Assembly (NCBI GenBank): GCA_902561355.1
Contig: CACEPG010000013.1
Coordinates: 1-37,362 of the forward strand
Direction of reading: 5' to 3'
DNA: 37,362 nucleotides
Source of the DNA: an uncultured Alphaproteobacteria bacterium
GTDB lineage: Bacteria; Pseudomonadota; Alphaproteobacteria; HIMB59; GCA-002718135
Under the pieces are notes generated by a model. The model had not been told where the DNA came from and searched no databases. It worked only from the letters and a program-made list of their open reading frames with translations. The position numbers and the translations under genes are program-made. How positions within the stretch are numbered: position 1 is the stretch's first letter; each line of letters starts with the position of its first letter. Positions 25,437 to 34,322 of the stretch are shown here, one piece after another.

Positions 25437-25467
25437 AAAAAAAAGCCCTCTATATAAATAGAGGGCT
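25437..25467 (-). terminator. Strong intrinsic terminator after the two small membrane peptides
   Basis: On the minus strand there is a perfect 10-bp stem (AGCCCTCTAT / ATAGAGGGCT, 25444-25467) with a four-base loop, followed by eight Us (25444-25437). It lies 25 bases after the stop of the 72-aa gene. It is the clearest terminator in the window. The U-tract ends at the mazG start codon. Confidence 0.92.
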
Positions 25468-25492
25468 CAATATATAATTAAATATTTAATTA

Positions 25493-25711
25493 CTATCTTC
25501 TAGCAAGCCAGTATAAAATTCCTAGAACGATAATACCTGTTAAGCCGTTTCCTCCTAGAGAAGAAACTAGACTAGAAATATTATCAACTACTGCTGTACC
25601 GATAAATGGCACTGCAGGTCCAAAAATGATGCCTAGAACTACACTTAGTGGAATTATCACTAAAGCTACATCCATTACACCTCTAAGAAAACTTTTTGCT
25701 GAATCCATCAT
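25493..25711 (-). CDS. Small two-span membrane peptide, copy 1 (72 aa)
   Basis: I do not recognise the family by name. It has an amphipathic basic N-terminal helix (DSAKSFLRG), a hydrophobic span, the turn IIFGPAVPFIG, a short polar stretch, a second span and a basic end, YWLARR. It aligns almost without gaps with the 75-aa gene just upstream (shared D..K..LR, VVL, IIFG, VPF.G, NI, LG..GL.G, WL, RR). The ribosome site AAGGAG, seven bases from the ATG, is strong. Codon use is less AT-biased than in neighbours, suggesting high expression. No signal peptide, and a membrane location is likely. Confidence 0.82.
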   Translation of the reverse strand: MMDSAKSFLRGVMDVALVIIPLSVVLGIIFGPAVPFIGTAVVDNISSLVSSLGGNGLTGIIVLGILYWLARR

Positions 25712-25738
25712 TGCTTAACTCCTTTTTTTAAAGAAATT

Positions 25739-25966
25739 CTATCTACGATTATAAAGCCAAATAACTACAGCTATTGAGATTAACCCAACAAGCCCTTGAC
25801 TCCCAAGTTCCGCAGATAGTGCCGTGATGTTTCCTAGGATCGAAACTCCTAAAAAAGGAACTCCAGCCCCAAAGATTATTTCGAGAACAACAGCTGCTGC
25901 AATTAACGTCAAACCTAATTCAGCTATTTGCCTCAACCAATTCTTAACAGTATCTAACATACCCAT
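25739..25966 (-). CDS. Small two-span membrane peptide, copy 2 (75 aa)
   Basis: This is a paralogue of the downstream 72-aa gene and first in the pair. It has the N-terminal amphipathic LDTVKNWLRQIAEL, a first span, IIFGAGVPFLG, a polar loop NITALSAELGSQG, a second span and WLYNRR. The ribosome site GAGGAG, six bases before the ATG, is near-perfect. The two genes are 27 bases apart and end at one strong terminator, so they form a dedicated short transcript. Structural, pore-like or membrane-stress roles are all possible; nothing in the sequence decides. Confidence 0.82.
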   Translation of the reverse strand: MGMLDTVKNWLRQIAELGLTLIAAAVVLEIIFGAGVPFLGVSILGNITALSAELGSQGLVGLISIAVVIWLYNRR

Positions 25967-26375
25967 AAATAACTCCTCGAACTTTTAGTTCATCACGTTA
26001 CTTAAGCTTTTCTTAAGTTGTGCATTCACTTATATTTTTTATTTTTAAGGTTAATTATTTAATTTAATTATTTTTTAAATAATTGAAATATAACAATTAA
26101 TTCAATCAAAAATTTATTATTTTTCATATGAATCGTAAAAAATGAGCAATCTTCTTATAACTAATTGATTTATATAGATATATTATCTAAATTATTGAAA
26201 ATTTTTATGTTTATATAGTTTAAAAAAAATCATCAAAAAAAGCCTGAAATTAGTGCAAATTTTAATAATAAAAATTCTTTAAGTTAAAAATTCTAAGTAA
26301 ACTAACAATAATTAATAACAAAGTTAGATTAAAAGCTATATTGATAATTTTATTATCTAAATATACATAAAAAAT
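25967..26375. other. Gene-poor intergenic stretch with control sequences for flanking genes
   Basis: I see no gene in these 409 bases, the longest such stretch in the window. Near the left end a 7-bp inverted repeat, ACTTAAG / CTTAAGT (26000-26018, five-base loop), lies 34 bases upstream of the 75-aa gene and would form a hairpin in its 5' leader or serve as an operator. At the right end TTGATA (26341) and TATACA (26362) with a 15-base spacer could be a promoter so close to the ATG at 26376 that the transcript would be leaderless. The rest is very AT-rich without obvious structure. Confidence 0.45.
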
Positions 26376-26609
26376 ATGATCCGATTATTAATTGTCGTTG
26401 CTATAGTTATAGTTATATTATTTGTCTTGAGATCACGTGCTACTTCTGAGAGAGGCATTTCAAAAAATTTTTACAGAAATTTGATATTCATTACAATTGT
26501 TTGTGCTATTATTTTCTTTTTAGCTACTTCAGGAAGATTAATTCTTCCTCAGTTATTAAATCTAATTAAGATAGGTTTACCATTTTTAACTAAATTTATA
26601 GGAATTTGA
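26376..26609 (+). CDS. Small two-span hypothetical membrane protein (77 aa)
   Basis: I do not recognise the family. The N-terminal span (residues 2-18) is followed by a basic loop (RSRATSERGISKNFYRN) and a longer hydrophobic region from about residue 37 that may cross the membrane once or twice. The stop overlaps the next gene's start (TGATG), so it is coupled to the dioxygenase-like gene. It may be a DnaJ-like leader remnant, since such proteins often start with a similar span, but no J domain is present. Confidence 0.6.
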   Translation: MIRLLIVVAIVIVILFVLRSRATSERGISKNFYRNLIFITIVCAIIFFLATSGRLILPQLLNLIKIGLPFLTKFIGI

Positions 26610-27472
26610 TGAATTATTTTGATTTTAAGGAATTGCCAATAGGTAAAAAAATGTTGGATTTCTGGAATGACAATGGTTTTTTGGTTATTGAAAATTTTTA
26701 TTCAAAAAATGAATGTAAAAAACTTAGAGACAGAGCCAATTTCTTAATCGAAAATTTTGATAAAGATATTTTATTTAATTCTGTATTTGATACTGCAAAT
26801 CAAAAACACGCACAAGACAAGTATTTTTTGGAATCAGGAGATAAAATTAGATTTTTTTTTGAAAGTAAAGCCTTTGATAGTGAAGGCAACTTTAATAAAC
26901 CTGTAAATTTAATTATAAATAAAATCGGTCATGCACTTCATGATCTAGATCCTGAATTTTATAATTTTTCTCATCGAAAGGATTTGCACAATATAGCTAA
27001 ATCTATTGGTTTTAAGGATCCAAAACTTCTTCAATCAATGTATATTTTTAAACAACCAAAAATAGGAGGTGAGGTAAGCTGTCACCAAGACTCAACCTTT
27101 TTATTTACTGAGCCTGAGTCTGCTGTTGGTTTTTGGGTTGCGTTAGAAGACGCAACAATTGATAATGGGTGTTTATTAGTAGCAAGTGGAAGTCATAAAG
27201 GGCCTTTACGTAAACTTTTTACAAAAAAAAATAATAAGATGGAGATGTTAACTTTAGACAATACGCCTTTTGAAAATACTGATACAGCTTTAGAAGTAAA
27301 GATGGGAACATTAGTGCTTTTACATGGAAGACTTGCTCATTACTCTTCTGAAAACAAAAGTGATAAATCAAGGCATGCATATACTTTACATATTATTGAT
27401 GGAAAGGCTAAGTATCCAAAAGAAAACTGGCTTCAAAGACCTGATTTACCTTTAAGTGGTTTTTTTAAATGA
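26609..27472 (+). CDS. Phytanoyl-CoA dioxygenase (PhyH) family Fe(II)/2-oxoglutarate oxygenase
   Basis: This 287-aa non-heme iron oxygenase carries the metal triad H159 and D161 (CHQDSTF) and H244 (RLAHYSSENKS), with the 2-oxoglutarate-binding Arg shortly after in KSRHAYTL. FWVALEDATIDNGCLLV and SGSHK are further PhyH family blocks. ATG at 26609 is preferred over an upstream TTG because it forms the common TGATG overlap. The product is cytoplasmic. It is four-base coupled to the nucleoside hydrolase gene, so an unusual nucleoside or a modified base is a possible substrate, but the family oxidises many small molecules. Confidence 0.88.
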   Translation: MNYFDFKELPIGKKMLDFWNDNGFLVIENFYSKNECKKLRDRANFLIENFDKDILFNSVFDTANQKHAQDKYFLESGDKIRFFFESKAFDSEGNFNKPVNLIINKIGHALHDLDPEFYNFSHRKDLHNIAKSIGFKDPKLLQSMYIFKQPKIGGEVSCHQDSTFLFTEPESAVGFWVALEDATIDNGCLLVASGSHKGPLRKLFTKKNNKMEMLTLDNTPFENTDTALEVKMGTLVLLHGRLAHYSSENKSDKSRHAYTLHIIDGKAKYPKENWLQRPDLPLSGFFK

Positions 27473-28413
27473 ATAAAAAAATTATTCTTGATTGTGACCC
27501 CGGACATGATGATGCCGTAGCTATAATGCTAGCAGCTGCTTCTAAAGAACTTGAGATTTTAGGTATAACTTGTGTTGGAGGAAATGTTGGATTGGATAAT
27601 ACTGTAAACAATGCTCTGAAAGTCTGTACATTAATTGAAAGAACAGATTTAAAGATTTATTCTGGAGCAAGTAAACCTATTCATTATGATTTATTTACAG
27701 CCGAATATGTTCATGGAAAAACTGGATTAGATAAAAAAGGCGATCCTATTATTATTAGTTCTGATTACAAAGTTGAGGATCAAAATGCTATAGATTTTAT
27801 AGTTGATACCTGTAAATCTTCAACTGATCAAATATATTTATGTCCAACAGGTCCCCTTACTAATATTGCTTTAAGTTTGCAAAAAAATCCTTCAATAAAA
27901 GAAAAAATAAAAGAAATTGTTTTTATGGGAGGTGCGGCTATGTGTTTAGGAAACACTACTCCATCAGCAGAATTTAATATTTTTGTAGATCCACATGCAG
28001 CTAATATTGTATTAGGTTCAGGTATTCCAATCACAATGATGGGTCTTGATGTTACCCATCAAGTTAATGTTAATAAAACAATCATTAATTCTATTAATGA
28101 AAATAATAATAAGAGCTCTAAATTTTTTGGTGAATTAATGGATTTTTATACCATTTTTCATAAAAAATTATATGAGACTGAAGATACACCTCTTCATGAT
28201 CCTTGCGTAATAGCATATTTATTGGATCCAAGTATTTTTACTGGAAAGCTAGTAAATGTTGTAGTTGAAGAGAATTCTGAATTAACACGTGGTGCAACGA
28301 TAGTTGATTGGCTAGGTGTAACTAATAGGAATCCAAACTGTCATGTAATGAATTACGCAAATGATAAAAAATTTTTTGCGTTACTAAAAAATAAATTATC
28401 TACATTGCCCTAA
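27469..28413 (+). CDS. Inosine-uridine-type nucleoside hydrolase
   Basis: This 314-aa calcium-dependent enzyme splits nucleosides into base and ribose. The metal and ribose site is DCDPGHDDA with D8, D10, D14 and D15. CPTGPLTNIALSL near residue 125, FMGGAA near residue 152, AEFNIFVDPHAA near residue 166 and TPLHDPCVIAYLL near residue 240 complete the site. Length matches RihA/RihB/IunH. Base preference cannot be read. It converges with psuG (four-base overlap), making a nucleoside-breakdown cluster, and its products could feed purine catabolism at the left of the window. Confidence 0.92.
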   Translation: MNKKIILDCDPGHDDAVAIMLAAASKELEILGITCVGGNVGLDNTVNNALKVCTLIERTDLKIYSGASKPIHYDLFTAEYVHGKTGLDKKGDPIIISSDYKVEDQNAIDFIVDTCKSSTDQIYLCPTGPLTNIALSLQKNPSIKEKIKEIVFMGGAAMCLGNTTPSAEFNIFVDPHAANIVLGSGIPITMMGLDVTHQVNVNKTIINSINENNNKSSKFFGELMDFYTIFHKKLYETEDTPLHDPCVIAYLLDPSIFTGKLVNVVVEENSELTRGATIVDWLGVTNRNPNCHVMNYANDKKFFALLKNKLSTLP

Positions 28414-29318
28414 GAATAAAAATCTTTTGCAATTTTTCCTGCTAAATCAGCATTATTTATTATCAAACTAACATTAGCATTTAAAGTTTGATTATCTGAA
28501 GATTCATTTATTTCCTTTATTAAAAATGGTGTAAGTTCTTTACCGACGATTTTATTTTTCTCAGCTTTTATAATAGCCATATCTATCCATTGACTAACTT
28601 TTTCTTTACTAAGGGCATTTTCATTTGGAACTTTATTAAATATAAGAATTGATTTTTTTTGTTTCAATTGCTCATTCATTTTCAAAAAAGAACAAATCTC
28701 AGAAATTTTATCAAAATTATTATCCACTAAATTAAGAGTTTCTGGATACCAAAAACCCGGCATATTATTTGTTTTATATCCAATTCTTGTAATTCCCAAG
28801 GTTTCAAGAAATTCATATGTTTTGTCTAAGTCTAAAATTGATTTAGCTCCGCTACAAATTACATAATTAGCATTTTCAGCAAGTGAGTATAAATCAGCTG
28901 ATACATCGTATGTTTTTTCTGCATTTAAATGCACACCTCCAATTCCACCTGTAGCAAAAAATTTTATGTTAAACATACTAGCTATAGCTATTGTACTAGC
29001 TACAGTGGTAGCAGCATTTTTTTTATTATATATAGATAAGTTTATATTGTGATTTGAAACTTTTTGTACATTTTTATCTTTTGCTAAAATTTCTATATCT
29101 TCATTTGATAAGCCAATTTTTATTTTTCCATTTATTATTCCAATTGTAGCAGCTATTGATCCATTATCTTGTACTGCATTTATTGATTCTTTAGCTACTT
29201 TAATATTTTCTGGATAGGGTAATCCGTGACTAATTAAAGTACTTTCTAATGCTACAATTGGTTTTTTTAAATCTATAGCTTTTTTTATGCTCCTACTAAC
29301 TTCAAATAAATAATTCAT
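28410..29318 (-). CDS. psuG: Pseudouridine-5'-phosphate glycosidase
   Basis: This 302-aa enzyme breaks the C-C glycosidic bond of pseudouridine 5'-phosphate to uracil and ribose 5-phosphate. Family blocks are VALESTLISHGLPYPEN at 22-38, FFATGGIGGVHL near residue 119, CSGAKSILDL near residue 157 and NNMPGFWYPET near residue 188. Length is standard. It follows the kinase gene by two bases, giving the usual PsuK-PsuG pair, here without a dedicated nucleoside transporter. Confidence 0.95.
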   Translation of the reverse strand: MNYLFEVSRSIKKAIDLKKPIVALESTLISHGLPYPENIKVAKESINAVQDNGSIAATIGIINGKIKIGLSNEDIEILAKDKNVQKVSNHNINLSIYNKKNAATTVASTIAIASMFNIKFFATGGIGGVHLNAEKTYDVSADLYSLAENANYVICSGAKSILDLDKTYEFLETLGITRIGYKTNNMPGFWYPETLNLVDNNFDKISEICSFLKMNEQLKQKKSILIFNKVPNENALSKEKVSQWIDMAIIKAEKNKIVGKELTPFLIKEINESSDNQTLNANVSLIINNADLAGKIAKDFYS

Positions 29319-29320
29319 CT

Positions 29321-30208
29321 TTATTTAATAATAACTTTTTTAGAAAAATTTTTAATTATAATTAAGTCTCTTTTATTATTTAATCTTTTTCCACTAGCAT
29401 AATAAGATCCACAAGCTACAGAATTTTTTAAAATATGATTTATATTATGTCCTTTTGATAATAAAAATAACATCATGCCTGCTAGCGCATCTCCTGCGCC
29501 ATTTTCATTTTTTATCTTTATGTTTGGTGGTTTGATTTTTATAATTTTATTATCATTTGCATAAATTACATTATTTTTAGAATTTGTGACAATAATTTCA
29601 ATATTTTTATTTATTTTTATAATTTTTTTAATTCCAGTGATTATATTTGAACTATTAGTTAATTGAATTAATTCTGCTTTATTTAAAAAGATTATATCAA
29701 TATTTTTTATAACTTTTTTAATTTTAATAATTTTATATACAGAAGTAGCGCATACAATAATTTTATTTTTATATGATAATTTTCTTATAGCTTTTTCCAA
29801 ATAAATTTTTGAAAAATTAAGATCAAATATAATAAATTTATTACTTATATTAGGAATTTTTAAAAAATTATTACTTTCGTAAACATCTGTATTTGCGAGA
29901 CCTAATAAAAATTTATTTTTTTTATCTGATAGGGCTATATAATATCTATCAGATAAATTATTATCAATTTGGTTCATTATTATATTTTTTGAAATTTTAA
30001 TCTTTAATTCTTTATTGATTGCAAGACTGTAAAACTGAATTTTTTGGAAAATTGATATTATTTCTGCAACATTGTATGCGACTCCACCAATTCTAGTTTT
30101 ATGAATTATTGGATTTGATCTATAATTTATAATATTTTTTTTTAAATTTATTAAATAATCTTGGTGAATAGCCCCAATACAAACAAAAATGTTTTCAGAT
30201 TTTGTCAT
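29321..30208 (-). CDS. psuK: PfkB-family carbohydrate kinase, probable pseudouridine kinase
   Basis: This 295-aa ribokinase-family enzyme presumably phosphorylates pseudouridine for PsuG. It starts VCIGAIHQDYL, has RIGGVAYNVAEI near residue 41 (substrate side) and the ATP/anion-hole motif NENGAGDALAGM near residue 238. The specificity assignment rests on adjacency to psuG; ribokinase-like relatives have other sugars. The ATG lies one base from a possible start of the divergent fusion gene, so its promoter must lie within that gene's coding sequence. Confidence 0.88.
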   Translation of the reverse strand: MTKSENIFVCIGAIHQDYLINLKKNIINYRSNPIIHKTRIGGVAYNVAEIISIFQKIQFYSLAINKELKIKISKNIIMNQIDNNLSDRYYIALSDKKNKFLLGLANTDVYESNNFLKIPNISNKFIIFDLNFSKIYLEKAIRKLSYKNKIIVCATSVYKIIKIKKVIKNIDIIFLNKAELIQLTNSSNIITGIKKIIKINKNIEIIVTNSKNNVIYANDNKIIKIKPPNIKIKNENGAGDALAGMMLFLLSKGHNINHILKNSVACGSYYASGKRLNNKRDLIIIKNFSKKVIIK

Positions 30209-33200
30209 TATGAATTATACACCTTTTATGTCAGTTTTTGATGTAGAGCCACCTATAATTGATAATAAACATTTAATAAAATGGTTAAAAACTAATTTTT
30301 CCTTCTTGAGGAATAAATCCTTTAAACTCAAAAAACTAAGCAGTGAAAGAGATATTAACTTTATAATATTTGTAAATAATAAAAAAAAATATGTATTAAA
30401 AATATCAAATCCATCAGAAAAATTAAATATTTTAAAATACCAAGACAAATTAATAAGTCATTTAAGGAATGATGATGATTTAAAAAACTCAATTCCTCAA
30501 TTATTTCATAAAAAAATTGTAAAATATTTAGATAAAAAAAACAGAGAATGTTTTGTAAGAATTCTCTCTTACATTGATGGTCTTATTTATGGAGATATTA
30601 AAAGTAATACATTAATTGAAAAATCTTTAGGACAATTACTTGGAAAAACTTCAATTAAATTAAAATCTTTTTTTCATAAAGAAGCTTATAGAAAGTTTAT
30701 TTGGAACCCTGCTAATATTAATTGGATAAATAAAGATATTAATATTTTTTCTGGAAGAAAAAAAATAATTTTATTAAATTGTTATTCAGAATATAAAAAA
30801 TATGTAAAAAATAATTTAAAACAGTTAAGATACTCAATAACGCATTCAGATCCAAATAATTACAATCTTGTTGTTAAAAATAATAAAATTAATGGTTTAT
30901 TAGATTATGGTGATTCAATTTACGCACCAACAATTAATGATTTAGCTATTTGTCTTTCTTATGCATTAATGAATAATAATAATATTTATTTATCACTTAA
31001 AAATATAATTTCTGAATATCACAAAATTTTTCCAATTAATGAAGAAGAAATAAATTCGTTGATCTCTCTATGTAAGTCAAGACTTATGATTACTGTAGTT
31101 ATGGCTAAGAAGCAAAGAATTAAATATCCATCAAATAAATACTTAAGTATTAGTGAAAATGATGCTTGGACACTATTAGAAAAATTAGATAAAATTCCTA
31201 CTCAATTATTTATTTATATTATTCGTAATATTTGTGGTTTTGTTACTATTAAAAATTATGATGAAATAATAACTTTTATAAAAAATACTAATTTTGGAAA
31301 TATTTTTAAATTTAATTTAGTTGATGTAAATAAATCTATTTTAAAATTAAATTCAAAATCCCTTTTGTTAAAAGGAAATCCTAACAATCAAGAAATAACT
31401 AAAAGAGTAAATAAAATATATAATATTGATAATTCAAAAATTGGAATAGGTTTATACAAAGAAAAAAGAAAAGTTTACAAAGGGAATAACTTTGTTTCAG
31501 ATTTAAGTATCAATGAAAGAAGAAATATTCATTTAGGTATAGATATATTTATTAAGCATGAAACAGATTTATATGCACCATTTAATGGCAAAATTGTAAT
31601 TCTTAAAAACAATAGTTTCAAATATGATTACGGGCCCACACTAGTCTTAGAACATAAACATAAAAACATTAAATTTTATACACTTTATGGTCATCTATCA
31701 AAAATAATATTAAAAAAATTCAAAATAGGTAAAAAAATTAGAAAAGGTGAGTGGATAGGTAGAATAGGTAGAACTAATGAAAATGGAAATTGGTTACCAC
31801 ATCTGCATTTTCAGATAATTATAGATTTGCTAGGTAAAAAAGAAAACTTTCCAGGTGTAGGAGAGGAATTTTTAATTGATGTATGGTCTAAAATATCACC
31901 AGACCCAAATTTAATTTTAAGAATGCCAAATTCTTTTTTTAATAATAATAATAATAATTTTTTAAATATTTTAAAAAAAAGAAAACAAAATATTTCCAAC
32001 AATTTATCAATTTCATACAATAAACCACTTCATATGCTTGAAGCTAAAGACCAATATTTTTTTGACAGATATGGTAGAAGATATTTAGATTGTGTAAATA
32101 ACATTTCTCATGTTGGTCATTCAAATTTTCATGTTCATAATGCAATGATAAATCAAAATTTAAAGTTAAATACAAATACAAGATATTTATATGATATAAT
32201 TAATGAATATAGCGAAAAATTACTTAATAAATTTCCAAAAAAATTAAATAAAATTTTTTTTGTTTGCACTGGTTCTGAAGCTAATGATCTTGCCTATAGA
32301 ATTGCTCAAACCTACACAAATTCTAAGGATGTATTTGTTATTGATAATGCGTATCATGGTCATACTAGTTCTTTAATAGATTTAAGCCCCTATAAATTTA
32401 ATGGTAAGGGTGGATTGGGTAAAAAAAATTATGTACATGTTTTGGATATGCCAGATCCATTAAGAGGAAAATGGAGATATGAAGACAAAGATTGGATTAA
32501 AAGATATATAAATGAAGCAAAAGATCAAATTAAAAAACAATCTAAAATTAAAAAAATATCTAGTTTATTTATTGAAAGTATTTTAGGATGTGGAGGACAG
32601 GTAATACTTCCTAAAAATTATCTAAAAGAAGTATTTAATGAAATTAGAAAAAATAAAGCTCTATGTATTGTAGATGAAGTTCAAACTGGATTTGGAAGAG
32701 TTGGCAATGCTTTTTGGTCTTTTGAAGAACATGATGTTATTCCAGATATTGTTACTTTAGGTAAGCCTATGGGAAATGGACATCCAATAGCTGCAGTTAT
32801 AACTTCAGAAAAAATAGCTTCAGTTTTTAATAATGGAATGGAATATTTTAATTCATTTGGAGGAAATCCTGTGTCTTGTGCAGTAGGACAAGCTGTACTA
32901 GAAGTTATAGAAAAAGAAAAACTTCAGCAAAATGCATTAGATACTGGTAAATATTTCCTAAAAAAACTTCAACATATAAAAAATAAAAATAAAAAATACA
33001 TTAGTGAAGTAAGGGGCAGAGGTCTTTTTCTAGGTATAGATATTATTCAAGAAAGTAATAAATTAAGACCTAACAAGCAATTAGCTAAAAAAATTATAAA
33101 CTTTATGAGAGAAAATGGAATTTTACTTAGTACTGATGGCCCTTACGATAATGTTATAAAAATTAAACCTCCCATGTTATTTAATAAAGATAATGTTGAT

Positions 33201-33242
33201 AATGTTTGTAAAAATTTAGAAATTTTTTTTAAAAAAATATAA
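30189..33242 (+). CDS. Three-domain fusion: APH-type kinase, M23 (LytM) domain, class-III aminotransferase
   Basis: This is a 1017-codon cytoplasmic-looking protein. Numbering is from the first ATG; ATGs at 30210 (codon 8) and 30228 (codon 14) are as likely because the first lies inside divergent psuK. Residues about 20-330 are an aminoglycoside/hydroxylysine-kinase-type domain with [10 protein letters not shown] near 218 and LLDYGDS. Residues about 440-560 are an M23/LytM domain with both zinc motifs (HLGID, HLHF). From about 610 a class-III PLP domain follows, with GSEAND near 695, [11 protein letters not shown], and PLP lysine K859 in TLGKPMGNG. The ends resemble the hydroxylysine kinase plus phospho-lyase pair, so kinase-then-lyase action on an amino alcohol is inferred. 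A poly-Asn linker joins the second and third domains. Confidence 0.88.
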   Translation: MFSDFVIMNYTPFMSVFDVEPPIIDNKHLIKWLKTNFSFLRNKSFKLKKLSSERDINFIIFVNNKKKYVLKISNPSEKLNILKYQDKLISHLRNDDDLKNSIPQLFHKKIVKYLDKKNRECFVRILSYIDGLIYGDIKSNTLIEKSLGQLLGKTSIKLKSFFHKEAYRKFIWNPANINWINKDINIFSGRKKIILLNCYSEYKKYVKNNLKQLRYSITHSDPNNYNLVVKNNKINGLLDYGDSIYAPTINDLAICLSYALMNNNNIYLSLKNIISEYHKIFPINEEEINSLISLCKSRLMITVVMAKKQRIKYPSNKYLSISENDAWTLLEKLDKIPTQLFIYIIRNICGFVTIKNYDEIITFIKNTNFGNIFKFNLVDVNKSILKLNSKSLLLKGNPNNQEITKRVNKIYNIDNSKIGIGLYKEKRKVYKGNNFVSDLSINERRNIHLGIDIFIKHETDLYAPFNGKIVILKNNSFKYDYGPTLVLEHKHKNIKFYTLYGHLSKIILKKFKIGKKIRKGEWIGRIGRTNENGNWLPHLHFQIIIDLLGKKENFPGVGEEFLIDVWSKISPDPNLILRMPNSFFNNNNNNFLNILKKRKQNISNNLSISYNKPLHMLEAKDQYFFDRYGRRYLDCVNNISHVGHSNFHVHNAMINQNLKLNTNTRYLYDIINEYSEKLLNKFPKKLNKIFFVCTGSEANDLAYRIAQTYTNSKDVFVIDNAYHGHTSSLIDLSPYKFNGKGGLGKKNYVHVLDMPDPLRGKWRYEDKDWIKRYINEAKDQIKKQSKIKKISSLFIESILGCGGQVILPKNYLKEVFNEIRKNKALCIVDEVQTGFGRVGNAFWSFEEHDVIPDIVTLGKPMGNGHPIAAVITSEKIASVFNNGMEYFNSFGGNPVSCAVGQAVLEVIEKEKLQQNALDTGKYFLKKLQHIKNKNKKYISEVRGRGLFLGIDIIQESNKLRPNKQLAKKIINFMRENGILLSTDGPYDNVIKIKPPMLFNKDNVDNVCKNLEIFFKKI

Positions 33243-33828
33243 ATTTGAGTCCATAACTAATCATTAAAAAACTAATAGTTAGATCAATCCAAAACCAAGT
33301 TTTTTTCGAGTATATATATTTTGATAAGAATTTAGATAAATAACCCAAAGAAAAGAAAAAAGTAAAACTAGCTATTATAGCACCGATTCCAAAAAATAAT
33401 TGACTTTCAAATGTTGTAGATATTGATCCAATTAAAATTACTGTGTCTAAGTAAACATGTGGATTAGCATAAGTAATTAAGAAAAGTGTAATGAATATTT
33501 TTTTTAAACTATTATGTATTTCATTTTTTTTATTAATATATTTTGAATTATTTGTTTTTATAATTTTATTTAATCCATATATGACAAGCCAAATACCACC
33601 AATAATTTTTAAAATCACAATACTATTAGTATTTATGTTTATAATTAAATTAGATAAATTTATCCCTAAAATTATTAAAATACTATCTGATAAACTGCAA
33701 AATATTACTGATGTAAAAACAAAATTCTTTTTTAATCCTTGATTAATAACAAATAAATTTTGTGGACCAATTGCAATAATTAGAGTTGCGCCTATAATAA
33801 AACCTTGTATTAAATCTAATAAAAACAT
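33229..33828 (-). CDS. LysE/ArgO-family amino-acid exporter
   Basis: This 199-aa inner-membrane protein has about six spans. The family signature GATLIIAIGPQNLFVINQGL lies at residues 12-31, followed by SLSDSILIILG, and YANPHVYLDTVILIGS near residue 121 is the second conserved block, typical of ArgO/LysE rather than RhtB. It likely exports basic amino acids. It converges with the fusion gene (14-base overlap), which may act on a lysine-like substrate; that link is inference. Confidence 0.9.
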   Translation of the reverse strand: MFLLDLIQGFIIGATLIIAIGPQNLFVINQGLKKNFVFTSVIFCSLSDSILIILGINLSNLIININTNSIVILKIIGGIWLVIYGLNKIIKTNNSKYINKKNEIHNSLKKIFITLFLITYANPHVYLDTVILIGSISTTFESQLFFGIGAIIASFTFFFSLGYLSKFLSKYIYSKKTWFWIDLTISFLMISYGLKFIFF

Positions 33829-33863
33829 CTTGTTTTTTTTGTTTATAATAATAATTAATTAAT

Positions 33864-34322
33864 ATGAGATTTATAATTATATATATTACACTTTGTTTAG
33901 TTTCTCTTAATCTAAATGCTGAATTAAAAAAACCTAATATTTTAATTGTTCCTGAAGAAGTGGTAAAAATTCAACTATCTGCATTACAAAACAATAATAT
34001 ACCATATGAAGATGCAGGTATTGAACAAACATGGGAATTTGCTCATCCCTCAAATAGAGTTTTTACAGGTCCTTTAGAGCGCTTTAAGTCGATGATGTAT
34101 AGTCCATCCTATTCCATTATGCTTGATCATGAAACACATGAAATAATTAAAGTTAAATTAGAAGCTAATACAGCTTATTTTTTTATTGAACTAACTGATA
34201 AGCAAGGAGATTTATTTGGTTTTGAGTGGATTCTGAAAAAAGTTAACAATGTAGGAATTTATAAGGATTGTTGGATGACTACTTCAGTATCACAACCTAT
34301 ACCTATAGCTAAATCAACTTAA
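33864..34322 (+). CDS. DUF4864 family secreted protein
   Basis: This 152-aa protein has a signal peptide ending around residue 19 (LNLNA|EL). The mature part shows the DUF4864 pattern: VVKIQLSALQNNNIPYEDAG near residue 34, FAHPSNRVFTGPLERFKSMM near residue 59 and the C-terminal CWMTTSV. Function is unknown for the family, which is common in alphaproteobacteria. The next gene starts directly after its stop codon, so it is co-transcribed with the SRAP gene. Confidence 0.85.
   Translation: MRFIIIYITLCLVSLNLNAELKKPNILIVPEEVVKIQLSALQNNNIPYEDAGIEQTWEFAHPSNRVFTGPLERFKSMMYSPSYSIMLDHETHEIIKVKLEANTAYFFIELTDKQGDLFGFEWILKKVNNVGIYKDCWMTTSVSQPIPIAKST

Noticed and set aside
26040-26340. Possible small RNA in the gene-poor stretch
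   Set aside because: No stable GC-containing hairpin, terminator or promoter pair bounds a transcript here.
31940-31960. (AAT)n run encoding six asparagines in the fusion gene
   Set aside because: It is an in-frame triplet run in the linker between the M23 and aminotransferase domains; length change would not alter the frame, so phase variation is unlikely.
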